Shown piece after piece: positions 1 to 5,922 of a stretch of DNA of 8,766 nt. The DNA is from DAOVDI01 sp965373045. Lineage in GTDB: Bacteria; Acidobacteriota; Aminicenantia; Aminicenantales; Aminicenantaceae. How positions within the stretch are numbered: the first letter of the stretch is position 1; each line of letters opens with the position of its first letter. The notes under the pieces are model-generated. The model had not been told where the DNA came from. It saw only the letters and a program-made list of their open reading frames with translations, and made no database searches. The stretch covers positions 1 to 8,766 of the forward strand of contig CBDVEQ010000119.1 in assembly GCA_965373045.1 (NCBI GenBank), read 5' to 3'. The translations under genes and the position numbers were made by a program.

Positions 1-53
1 AAACCGGACATTATTACTTTGCTAAAACCGGACATTATCACGTTGCTGGTACA
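1..53. mobile_element. Outer end of an insertion sequence (partial)
   Basis: Two near-identical 23-nt units lie at 1-23 and 25-47, a 24-nt period, with 21 of 23 bases the same. Each begins AAACCGGACATTAT and ends TTGCT. Read inward from the right, the block starts TGTACCAGCAACGTGATAAT, and TGT...ACA ends are usual for IS21/IS481/ISNCY-type elements. Repeated transposase-binding units at the termini are known for the IS21 family. The likely tip is at about 53, after GGTACA. No transposase is in the window, so the family is a recognition call and the element's body must lie to the left. Confidence 0.5.
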
Positions 54-152
54 GTCAATAAACCGCGGGAAGGTGTTTGCTGTTTTCTACATAATTCATC
101 ATAATGAGCTTGTTTCAATAAATAGAACAAAGTTATGGTGGAAATCGTTCGG

Positions 153-181
153 ATGAAAAGCCTGAATGTATGATATATAAT
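153..181 (+). promoter_or_regulatory. Candidate sigma70-type promoter for the DUF6599 gene
   Basis: A perfect TATAAT hexamer lies at 176-181. ATGAAA at 153-158 is a 4-of-6 match to the -35 consensus, with exactly 17 nt between the hexamers. It sits about 60 nt ahead of the start codon at 242, giving a leader of about 50 nt. The region is AT-rich, so chance matches are easy, and the weak -35 keeps this tentative. Confidence 0.35.
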
Positions 182-241
182 GAGTTATGTTAGGTTATCG
201 GCAGTTTTTATGAATAATTCAGGAAGAATTTGGAGGTTGTT

Positions 242-1153
242 ATGATGAGAAAAGTAGGTTTTTTTATGATAGGGATTGCCATAATAGTGGTCGCTGCTTC
301 GCAGTTATGTTTAGCCTGTGGATTTAAAGGACAAAGTGTTTCTCTTGAATCTATTCTTCCTAAATTGAGTTCATGGGAATTATCAGAAGAGACAGAGTCT
401 TTTATACCTGATTCACTTTTTGAATATATCAATGGTGCAGCAGAGATATATATTTCCTATGATTTTAAAGAATTAATCGTAGCTCAATATAAGATCAAAG
501 GTAGTGAAGCCAACATTTCAGTGGAGATCTATGATATGGGAACAGGAGAGAACGCATTCGGCATATACGGAGCTGAAAGATTTCCGGACAATCACTTTAT
601 ATCCATCGGTGTCCAGGGTTATATTGAAGATGAGACTCTTAATTTTCTGATCGGATCTTATTATGTGAAGCTGCTCTGCTTTGATGGAGGAGACAAGGCC
701 AGTAAATTTCTGATGGCAATAGCCAAAGACATTGTAAGCAGAGTTGAAAACAGGGGAAATTTTCCTCAACTTGTCGAAGTGTTTCCAAAACAGGGGTTGA
801 TCCCCAACAGCGAAAAATATTCTCTCAATAATTTTTTAGGATATTCCTTTTTTAATAACGGTTATCTTGCCAACTATAAGATCGATGATCTTGAGTTTGA
901 TTGTTTTATAATTCGGGCAGTTGACGAAAATTCAGCAAAGAATATGGCGGAAAGTTTATTGGAGCGGAAAAAAGACCTTCCTATCGAGAAAAGACCGTTT
1001 GGATTTGTCATCAAGGATAAATACTATCAAAATATCTATCTTGCTGTTGTGAAGAATTATGTCTGCGGTGTTATGAAGATTAAAGAGGGATCTGAAAAGA
1101 TCGGTGTCGAGTATTTAGATCGTCTGGTGAAAGTACTGAGGGAAAAAGAATAA
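242..1153 (+). CDS. Exported DUF6599-family protein of unknown function
   Basis: The product is 303 residues. I chose ATG 242 because GGAGG at 232-236 sits 5 nt upstream; ATG 245 (8-nt spacing) is equally possible, and the in-frame TTG at 230 overlaps the ribosome binding site. The N-terminus is a signal peptide: basic MMRK, a hydrophobic stretch at about 6-25, then LAC at 24-26. That could be a loose lipobox (Cys26 lipidated) or a type I site after Ala25. The mature part carries the pattern I associate with DUF6599: EYINGAAEIYISYDF (61-75), EIYDMG (95-100), AFGIYG (105-110) and GSYYVKLLCF (138-147). No catalytic motif is visible. Members are secreted or periplasmic proteins of unknown role. 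The gene appears to stand alone, with its own promoter-like sequence, and converges on the HPt gene across a repeat-filled gap. I am confident that it is a real exported protein and fairly confident of the family. Confidence 0.85.
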   Translation: MMRKVGFFMIGIAIIVVAASQLCLACGFKGQSVSLESILPKLSSWELSEETESFIPDSLFEYINGAAEIYISYDFKELIVAQYKIKGSEANISVEIYDMGTGENAFGIYGAERFPDNHFISIGVQGYIEDETLNFLIGSYYVKLLCFDGGDKASKFLMAIAKDIVSRVENRGNFPQLVEVFPKQGLIPNSEKYSLNNFLGYSFFNNGYLANYKIDDLEFDCFIIRAVDENSAKNMAESLLERKKDLPIEKRPFGFVIKDKYYQNIYLAVVKNYVCGVMKIKEGSEKIGVEYLDRLVKVLREKE

Positions 1154-1154
1154 G

Positions 1155-1175
1155 AGGCCAAAGGCCAAAGGCAAA
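1155..1175. repeat. Three tandem copies of a 7-nt unit (AGGCCAA)
   Basis: AGGCCAA occurs at 1155-1161 and 1162-1168, with a degenerate AGGCAAA at 1169-1175, starting just after the TAA stop of the DUF6599 gene. It is a low-complexity minisatellite with no coding potential. Confidence 0.7.
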
Positions 1176-1201
1176 AGTAAGAAATGGAAAAAGAGTTTAT
1201 T

Positions 1202-1258
1202 GGGTTCGTTGAGTTCTTTGAGTTATTTTAATTGGATTAAATTCAATGAACTCAAAGA
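1202..1258. repeat. Inverted pair built from a 9-nt GAGTTCTTT-like minisatellite
   Basis: Three 9-nt units run head to tail: GGGTTCGTT (1202-1210), GAGTTCTTT (1211-1219) and GAGTTATTT (1220-1228). The same motif returns inverted at 1249-1258, so TCTTTGAGTT (1215-1224) and AACTCAAAGA (1249-1258) form a perfect 10-bp stem with a 24-nt loop. It lies between convergent genes. It could fold in RNA from either strand, but there is no T-tract to make it a standard intrinsic terminator. Confidence 0.6.
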
Positions 1259-1259
1259 G

Positions 1260-1340
1260 CTGGATTCCCGTTTGAACGGGAATGACAGCTTAGCCCAAAG
1301 TCCTTTAATATGAGTCATTCCCGCGAAAGCGGGAATCCAG
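1260..1340. repeat. Pair of dRS3-like palindromes (ATTCCC-N8-GGGAAT) in inverted orientation
   Basis: Two 27-nt elements at 1260-1286 and 1314-1340 are inverted copies of each other, matching at 23 of 27 positions across a 27-nt spacer. Each is itself a hairpin. The first has a 9-bp stem (1264-1272 with 1275-1283). The second has an 8-bp stem (1317-1324 with 1329-1336) closed by a GAAA tetraloop. Both fit ATTCCC-N8-GGGAAT, the pattern of the neisserial dRS3 repeat; similar palindromes are widespread in other proteobacterial genomes. The pair could extrude as a larger cruciform, act as a bidirectional transcript end, or be a small non-autonomous mobile unit. Confidence 0.75.
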
Positions 1341-1350
1341 ATAAACAAGA

Positions 1351-1707
1351 CTAACGGGAATCTAGAAAGTTTTTGAGTCTCTGAAATTCCTTGCCCAGTA
1401 TAAGAAGAGTGTCTTTTGCTTTATTGATGTTTTTATCCTTCCCTGCATACTCCATCTGTAAGGAAATTTCTTTAAGTCTGATCAGACTAAGATTTGCTGA
1501 AGAGCCTTTCAGCGTGTGGCCGATATCTCTTATGGATTGACAACTTCCTTTGTGGATAGCGTCCTGAAGCTTTTCGAAATATTTGGAAAATTCTGTTGTA
1601 TAAAGTTCCAGCAGCTCATTGAGAAAATCCTCATCTCCTCCGATTCTTTCCAGTGCGGATGCGTAATCGATCGGGGAGACATCGGATTGATTTTGTTGGT
1701 CACTCAT
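1351..1707 (-). CDS. HPt-domain histidine phosphotransfer protein
   Basis: This 118-residue protein is a free-standing HPt domain, a four-helix bundle that passes phosphoryl groups between receiver domains in cytoplasmic phosphorelays. The phospho-accepting motif HTLKGSSANLS starts at His64, with the expected Lys67-Gly68 after it. Flanking helices (about 25-52 and 73-113) fit the family, and the length is normal for a single HPt. ATG 1707 overlaps by 4 nt (ATGA) the TGA that would end the upstream REC-GGDEF gene if its frameshift were repaired, so the two were probably one coupled unit. Its ribosome binding site is weak (AAGAAAA), which suits coupling. The last residues LDSR and the stop codon come from a partial palindromic repeat at 1353-1365. 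No histidine kinase is in the window, so its partners are unknown; the neighbouring receiver is the obvious candidate. Confidence 0.85.
   Translation of the reverse strand: MSDQQNQSDVSPIDYASALERIGGDEDFLNELLELYTTEFSKYFEKLQDAIHKGSCQSIRDIGHTLKGSSANLSLIRLKEISLQMEYAGKDKNINKAKDTLLILGKEFQRLKNFLDSR
1353..1365. repeat. Half copy of the dRS3-like palindrome at the HPt gene's 3' end
   Basis: AACGGGAATCTAG resembles the right arm of the adjacent elements (compare GCGGGAATCCAG at 1329-1340, with three differences). It starts 12 nt beyond the second palindrome. It encodes the last HPt residues and part of its TAG stop (1351-1353), so the repeat lies inside the coding sequence. Confidence 0.45.
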
Positions 1708-1853
1708 TTTGATTTTCTTAATTGATTTTGTATTTTTTTGGAAATAATAAAGCAGTTTCGGCCTTTTTTCTTGGCATTCAGCAGAGCCTTGTCACTTTCG
1801 GATATCAACTTTTCAGAAGTGGTGTCCAGAGCGGATTCGGAAGATGCTCCTCC
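1704..1853 (-). pseudogene. Displaced C-terminal segment of the GGDEF domain (out of frame)
   Basis: In the frame -1 to the regulator gene, 49 codons from 1853 down to a TGA at 1704-1706 read GGASSESALD..., then SDKALLNAKKKGRNCF. This matches the usual end of a GGDEF domain (the A/S-D-x-A-L-x-x-A-K-x-x-G-R-N pattern) and continues directly from VTI at residues 273-275 of the annotated frame. Adding one nucleotide at about 1854-1861 would join the two parts into a 326-residue protein ending in an ATGA overlap with the HPt start. As the sequence stands, this segment has no start codon or ribosome binding site of its own that I can see. Confidence 0.8.
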
Positions 1854-2683
1854 TGAATGATCGTTACATGGATTTCGGTTAGAGAGGTCTTGATCTTTCG
1901 CCTGTTTATACTTTCCTGAAGCCGTGTGGTAATTATATTCAAATTTTTAAGGTTGCAGTTAGGGAGGACGATAAAAAGCTCATCCCCTCCATAGCGGCCG
2001 ACCTTATCATAGGGGCGTAGATTGTTTTTCAGACGGGATGCAATCTCAAAGAGAACAGCATCTCCTGCCTGGTGGCCCTGGGTGTCATTGATCTTTTTAA
2101 AGCCATCGATATCGATCATGATCACACTCAGAGGAAGATGCTGTCTTGTGCTGCGGCTGATCTCTTCGTCCAGGATGTTAAGAATAGCCCTGCGGTTCCA
2201 GAGTTTTGTCAAGAAGTCGTGCTCAGCCATCTTACGTAATATATTCTGGGAGTTCAAAAGCTGGGATTCAAGAAGGATTATTCTTTTTCCTGCCTGGAGG
2301 CGAGCTTTTAATTCAAGCTGGTTAAAAGGCTTGGTCAAATAATCATCCGCACCTGCTGTTAAGCCGTGAATAATATCTTTTGGATTATCTTTTGAGGTCA
2401 GCATGATGAGATAAGTATATCTGGCTCTTTTTTCCTGGCGGACTTTTTGGCAGACTTCAGGACCGCTCATTCCGGGCATGATCCAATCTAGTAAAGCCAT
2501 GTGAATATTGCCTTTTTTAAGGATTTTCCACGCCTGCTGCCCGGTGTCGGCAGTGAAGATATTATAACCCCAGCCTCGAAGATATTTTTTTAATATTTCC
2601 AGGGTTACTTTATCATCTTCGGCGATCAGAACTTGGATCACAACCTGGTTATTCTTATTTTTTATTTGGTTCTTCATTCTCAT
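1805..2683 (-). CDS. REC-GGDEF response regulator (diguanylate cyclase), frameshifted near its 3' end
   Basis: As read, the product is 292 residues. A receiver domain (about 16-135) has the acidic pair Asp23-Asp24, phospho-acceptor Asp66 (LLDWIMPGMSG), Thr96 and Lys118 (LTKPF). A GGDEF domain starts near 153 (DFLTKLWNRR), with the metal/substrate stretch DIDGFKKIND (191-200), a product-inhibition site RPYD (223-226) and the signature GGDEL (232-236), where Leu replaces the usual Phe. Such PleD/WspR-like proteins make cyclic-di-GMP when phosphorylated. After VTI (273-275) the frame leaves the family pattern and stops at 1805, losing the last 49 or so domain residues. These are present in the -1 frame. 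Truncation would probably remove cyclase activity and leave the receiver intact. Start codon: ATG 2683 has only a weak TAAGAA ahead, and ATG 2677 is an alternative. It is divergent from the transporter gene and upstream of the HPt gene. Confidence 0.85.
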   Translation of the reverse strand: MRMKNQIKNKNNQVVIQVLIAEDDKVTLEILKKYLRGWGYNIFTADTGQQAWKILKKGNIHMALLDWIMPGMSGPEVCQKVRQEKRARYTYLIMLTSKDNPKDIIHGLTAGADDYLTKPFNQLELKARLQAGKRIILLESQLLNSQNILRKMAEHDFLTKLWNRRAILNILDEEISRSTRQHLPLSVIMIDIDGFKKINDTQGHQAGDAVLFEIASRLKNNLRPYDKVGRYGGDELFIVLPNCNLKNLNIITTRLQESINRRKIKTSLTEIHVTIIQEEHLPNPLWTPLLKS

Positions 2684-2734
2684 TATTCTTACAAAGAATT
2701 AATTTTACTTCAAGAATTATTTAACCTAATCTAT

Positions 2735-2762
2735 TTGATAAATGGGAAATATGTTTTATAAT
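2735..2762 (+). promoter_or_regulatory. Strong candidate sigma70-type promoter overlapping the annotated transporter start
   Basis: TTGATA (2735-2740, 5 of 6 to consensus) and TATAAT (2757-2762, 6 of 6) are 16 nt apart. Transcription would begin near 2769-2770, which is downstream of the first two in-frame ATGs (2742, 2751) and next to the third (2772). If used, it would make the first two ATGs untranslated and the mRNA leaderless or nearly so. Confidence 0.45.
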
Positions 2763-3791
2763 AAATCCAATATGAACAGCAGTAAAATAGCAACAGGTTC
2801 ACTGGTCCTCATCGTTATCTTTATCTCAGGGGTTGTATTAAAATTGGCGAGACCTGTATTGTTCCCGTTTTTTCTTGCCATTTTTCTCTCATTTGTCCTT
2901 TCGCCTGTGCTCAAATTTTTCACCCGGCTAAAAATACCGAAAGCTGTTTCCATTTTATTTATCATGTTATTCACCTTTTTTTCCCTTTATCTTTTAGGCA
3001 GTCTTTTTTATTCCAGCGGAAAGGCGTTCGCATCCGAATTCCCCCAGTATGGAGAGAAGATCGGTTCGATCCTGAGTTCGATCCAAGAGAAAGTGAATAT
3101 CCCCAATCTGGAATGGGAAAAGATAAATTGGTCTGAGCAGCTAAATATCAGCAGGATCGGATCCCTGTTTTTATCCTCACTCGGGCCATTCTTTTCTTTT
3201 TTTTCCAATCTGTTCCTTATTTTGATATTTCTGGTTTTTATCATGGCAGGACGGGGAAATACCCGACTGAAAGTTGATAAAGCTTTTACAAAATCAAGGT
3301 CAAAAAAGATAATTCAGATCATTGATAAGATCGATTCACAGATCCAAAAATACCTGGCGATCAAAACTGTAGTCAGTTTAATAACAGGAGTGTTTGCCAC
3401 CGTGGTTCTTCTGCTATTCGGAGTTGATTTTGCAATTGTATTTGGATTTTTTACATTTCTGCTCAATTATATCCCTAATGTCGGCTCTTTTATTGCAACA
3501 GCTTTCCCTGTTTTGATCGCAGCATTCCAGTTCGACAGTATATGGCCAGCCTTCTGGGTTTTTCTTATCTTGATTTTAATCCAGATGGTTATGGGAAATC
3601 TTATTGAACCTCGTTTGATGGGAGAAGGGCTTGGACTAAGCCCGCTTGTCATTCTGTTTTCTCTTTTTTTCTGGGGATGGCTGTGGGGCATACCCGGTAT
3701 GCTTTTAGCTGTTCCGATAGTGGCTATCATCAAGATCGTCTGCAGCAATATTCCTTCCCTGAATTTTGTTGCAGAGCTTATGAGCAAGTGA
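2742..3791 (+). CDS. AI-2E family membrane transporter (DUF20/PerM-like)
   Basis: The 349-residue polytopic inner-membrane protein belongs to the AI-2E/UPF0118 family, which includes autoinducer-2 exporters, PerM-like proteins and Na+/H+ antiporters; the substrate cannot be told from sequence. Hydrophobic segments lie at about 18-35 and 37-55, 67-91, 143-169, 208-226, 228-263, 266-285 and 298-334. A soluble, partly charged stretch (about 92-140) sits between the early and middle helices, as usual. Hallmarks are FLLNYIPNVGS (239-249) and NLIEPRLMGEGLGLSP (286-301), then FWGWLWGIPGMLLAVP (310-325). The length is typical. The start is unsure: 2742 is the longest option, but no ribosome binding site precedes 2742, 2751 or 2772, and a good promoter overlaps the first two. 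Starting at 2772 (MNSSKIATGS, 339 residues) gives a natural N-terminus for the family. The gene stands alone, divergent from the regulator and convergent with rnc. Confidence 0.88.
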   Translation: MGNMFYNKSNMNSSKIATGSLVLIVIFISGVVLKLARPVLFPFFLAIFLSFVLSPVLKFFTRLKIPKAVSILFIMLFTFFSLYLLGSLFYSSGKAFASEFPQYGEKIGSILSSIQEKVNIPNLEWEKINWSEQLNISRIGSLFLSSLGPFFSFFSNLFLILIFLVFIMAGRGNTRLKVDKAFTKSRSKKIIQIIDKIDSQIQKYLAIKTVVSLITGVFATVVLLLFGVDFAIVFGFFTFLLNYIPNVGSFIATAFPVLIAAFQFDSIWPAFWVFLILILIQMVMGNLIEPRLMGEGLGLSPLVILFSLFFWGWLWGIPGMLLAVPIVAIIKIVCSNIPSLNFVAELMSK

Positions 3792-3802
3792 AATCAAAGA
3801 AT

Positions 3803-3818
3803 ATTCGACCCCTCGAAT
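3803..3818. terminator. Weak hairpin between convergent genes
   Basis: ATTCGA (3803-3808) and TCGAAT (3813-3818) form a perfect 6-bp stem around CCCC. On the plus strand a T5 run comes only 12 nt later (3831-3835); on the minus strand only short T runs follow. It is the only hairpin I can see between the transporter and rnc and may help end either transcript, but it is a poor intrinsic terminator. Confidence 0.2.
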
Positions 3819-3866
3819 CCTCTAATACTATTTTTATTATCGGCAGTTTATCCCATCCAGGTTAGG

Positions 3867-4619
3867 TCAATCATTATCTTTTTTAATCATGAAAGTATCC
3901 GATGTCAATGTTTTGATCTTCTTGCCTAGGAGTTTTTTTAGGGCTCGCTGAGCCGCTTTCTGCTCAGCGTCCTTGATAGAATTTCCGATGGCTTTTGCCA
4001 GCTTTTTCCCTTCTGAGAAGACTTCGATTGTAAATTTTTTTTTGTGGTCAGGTCCCCTGGATCTTATGGTCTTATAAACAGGGGCCTCAAGACTTTTTTC
4101 TTTTTGAAAGTATTCTTGAAGAGCGGATTTGTAGTTGTTGATAAGAAATAGATTTACATCGACTTTTTGAAAGAATATTTCGAGATGTGCCGTAATGAAA
4201 CGGGACGCTTCTTCGATACCGCCATCCAAATAAATGGCTGCGATAATGGCTTCAAATGCTCCTGCCAGAATGGTCCTTTTTCTCCGGCCGCCGCTTTTTT
4301 CCTCCCCTTTGCCGAGAAATAAATATTGGTGAAGTTTGATTTCTTTAGCAAATAAACTGAGGGATGAGGTGCTCTCAACCGCTGCCTTGAGTTTGGATAA
4401 TTCCCCTTCAGAAAGGCCTGTATATTTTGTGAAGAGAAAATCAGCAACAACTAGTCCAAGGACAGAGTCACCTAAAAATTCGAGGACTTCATTGTCCTGA
4501 TATTCTCCAGATTGAGTCTCGTAGGCAAAGGAACTGTGTGTCAAAGATAATATAAGCAATTTTTGGTCTTTAAAATGGTAATGTATCTTGGATTCGATTG
4601 CGGAGAGTTTATTTTTCAT
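3867..4619 (-). CDS. rnc: Ribonuclease III
   Basis: RNase III cuts double-stranded RNA in rRNA processing and mRNA turnover, acting as a cytoplasmic homodimer. The 250-residue protein has the catalytic domain (about 5-155) with signature DNEVLEFLGDSVLG (42-55), which supplies Glu44, Glu47 and Asp51, and the dimer-interface stretch SEGELSKLKA (70-79). It continues with LAGAFEAIIAAIYLD (118-132), which supplies the essential Glu123, and a double-stranded RNA-binding domain (about 162-231) ending in KDAEQKAAQRALKKL. Oddly, position 120 is Gly (codon GGA, 4260-4262), where most family members have a metal-ligand Asp (Asp114 in E. coli). The remaining ligands are intact. The gene begins 19 nt after pyrC with no visible Shine-Dalgarno sequence, and an in-frame TAA just upstream rules out an earlier start, so translation probably depends on coupling to pyrC. 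It is the last gene of the block. Confidence 0.95.
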   Translation of the reverse strand: MKNKLSAIESKIHYHFKDQKLLILSLTHSSFAYETQSGEYQDNEVLEFLGDSVLGLVVADFLFTKYTGLSEGELSKLKAAVESTSSLSLFAKEIKLHQYLFLGKGEEKSGGRRKRTILAGAFEAIIAAIYLDGGIEEASRFITAHLEIFFQKVDVNLFLINNYKSALQEYFQKEKSLEAPVYKTIRSRGPDHKKKFTIEVFSEGKKLAKAIGNSIKDAEQKAAQRALKKLLGKKIKTLTSDTFMIKKDND

Positions 4620-4638
4620 GCGGGATTAAGAACCAGTT

Positions 4639-5922
4639 TTATATTTTAACTTTGTGAACGATCTTCCCGCTTACAATGGTTATTTCCGGAATGCCATTTA
4701 CAGCCCATCCATTAAAAGGGGTGTTGCGGCTCTTGGAAAAAAAACTGCTGGAATCAATGGTATGGTTAGTGCTTAGATTTAATACAGTCAAATCCGCATC
4801 CGCTCCAATATCGATTTTGCCCTTGTTTTTAAGGCCAAGGATCGTTGCCGGATTTAAAGACATCATCTCAACAAACCGCTGCAAACTGATCAGACCGGGA
4901 TTGACAAGTCTGTCCAGCAGGAGTGGAACTGCAGTTTCAAGGCCGATAATTCCAAAAGGCGCATAATCAAATTCAATTTCTTTTTCGTCAGGAGTATGAG
5001 GAGCATGGTCGGTTGCGAAAACATCTATGGTCCCATCCAACACTGCAGCCAGAATGGCTTTTTTGTCTTCCTCACTGCGTAATGGAGGTTTCATCTTGAA
5101 GTTTGTATCATAAGTTTGCAGGTCTTTATCTGTCAGAAGGATATGGTGGGGAGTGACTTCAGCAGTAATACGGACCTTCCTTTTTTTTGCCGCTTTGACA
5201 AGACTTACTGATCTTTTGGTGCTGATGTGAGCGATGTGGATCCTAGCCTCTAGATATTCAGCTAATAAAATATCCCGTGCGATCATCACTTCTTCGGAAG
5301 AGGAGGGAATACCATTTAGACCCAGAATATTGGAGTAATATCCCTCATGCATGACGCCATCAGCGCTCAGTTCTTTATCTTCGCAGTGGTCGATGATTAG
5401 AGATTGGGAGATTTTTGCATATTCCATGGCCCTGCGCATGATCTGGCTGTTGGAAACAGGTTGTCCATCGTCAGAAAAAGCAATAGCTCCCGAATCGATC
5501 AGATCAACCATATCCGTGATTTCTTCTCCCTGAAGTCCTCTTGTTACTGCTGCGATAGGGAAAACATTAACAGGAGCTTTTTTACTTGCTTCATTCAGAA
5601 TGAATTCCGTGACGTTCCGGCTGTCGTTAACTGGAGAAGTATTGGGCATACATGCTATTGAAGTGAATCCTCCTCTGGCTGCGGCTTGGGTTCCTGTTCG
5701 TATGGTTTCCTTATATTCCTGGCCGGGTTCGCGCAAGTGAACATGCATGTCGATAAATCCAGGTGCGATAACTTTTCCAGGGATATCAAGAGTGTGGGCA
5801 TTGTCGTCCTTGATCCGGGGCTTAAGATCTATGATTTTCCCCTTATCGATCAAAATGTCCAGGATTTCATCTTTGCCGGAAGCAGGATCTATGACTCTTC
5901 CGTTTTTAATCAGTAGTTTCAC
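4639..5922 (-). CDS. pyrC: Dihydroorotase, class I
   Basis: The enzyme interconverts N-carbamoyl-L-aspartate and dihydroorotate, the third step of UMP synthesis. The 427-residue protein is an amidohydrolase TIM barrel with family landmarks: metal-binding HVH (60-62) within DMHVHLREPGQEYKETI, followed by CMPNTSP (91-97), FSDDGQP (149-155), DHCED (178-182) with His179, HIAHIST (229-235) with His232, and ATDHAPH (303-309) with catalytic Asp305. The HLREPGQE form and the length place it in class I (Bacillus/Aquifex-like), not the shorter E. coli class II. All expected ligands are present, so it should be active without needing a partner. It starts with GTG at 5922, set by a perfect AGGAGG 8 nt upstream, and overlaps the end of pyrB by 17 nt. 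It is followed 19 nt later by rnc. Confidence 0.97.
   Translation of the reverse strand: MKLLIKNGRVIDPASGKDEILDILIDKGKIIDLKPRIKDDNAHTLDIPGKVIAPGFIDMHVHLREPGQEYKETIRTGTQAAARGGFTSIACMPNTSPVNDSRNVTEFILNEASKKAPVNVFPIAAVTRGLQGEEITDMVDLIDSGAIAFSDDGQPVSNSQIMRRAMEYAKISQSLIIDHCEDKELSADGVMHEGYYSNILGLNGIPSSSEEVMIARDILLAEYLEARIHIAHISTKRSVSLVKAAKKRKVRITAEVTPHHILLTDKDLQTYDTNFKMKPPLRSEEDKKAILAAVLDGTIDVFATDHAPHTPDEKEIEFDYAPFGIIGLETAVPLLLDRLVNPGLISLQRFVEMMSLNPATILGLKNKGKIDIGADADLTVLNLSTNHTIDSSSFFSKSRNTPFNGWAVNGIPEITIVSGKIVHKVKI

Noticed and set aside
54..229. Small gene between the IS end and the DUF6599 gene
   Set aside because: The ATG frames here are very short (the one at 153 closes after six codons); only a promoter-like sequence is supported.
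1154..1366. Possible CRISPR array from repeated short motifs
   Set aside because: The repeats are of three different kinds, 7-27 nt long, some adjoining with no spacers, and there are no regular unique spacers or cas genes.
2022..2342. A 106-codon plus-strand frame opposite the REC-GGDEF gene
   Set aside because: It is antisense to clear receiver/GGDEF coding sequence, with a composition typical of a reverse-frame shadow.
2684..2741. Promoter for the REC-GGDEF/HPt genes in the divergent gap
   Set aside because: Minus-strand hexamers such as TTGAAG or TAAAAT exist, but none pairs with a partner at acceptable spacing and distance from the start codon.
195..3849. A 13-nt string TTATCGGCAGTTT shared by 195-207 and 3837-3849
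   Set aside because: One match of this length is expected by chance about half the time in a window of this size, and the flanks do not match.
3792..3866. Strong bidirectional terminator between the transporter and rnc
   Set aside because: The only hairpin has a 6-bp stem and no adjoining T-tract on either strand, so it is listed only as a weak candidate.
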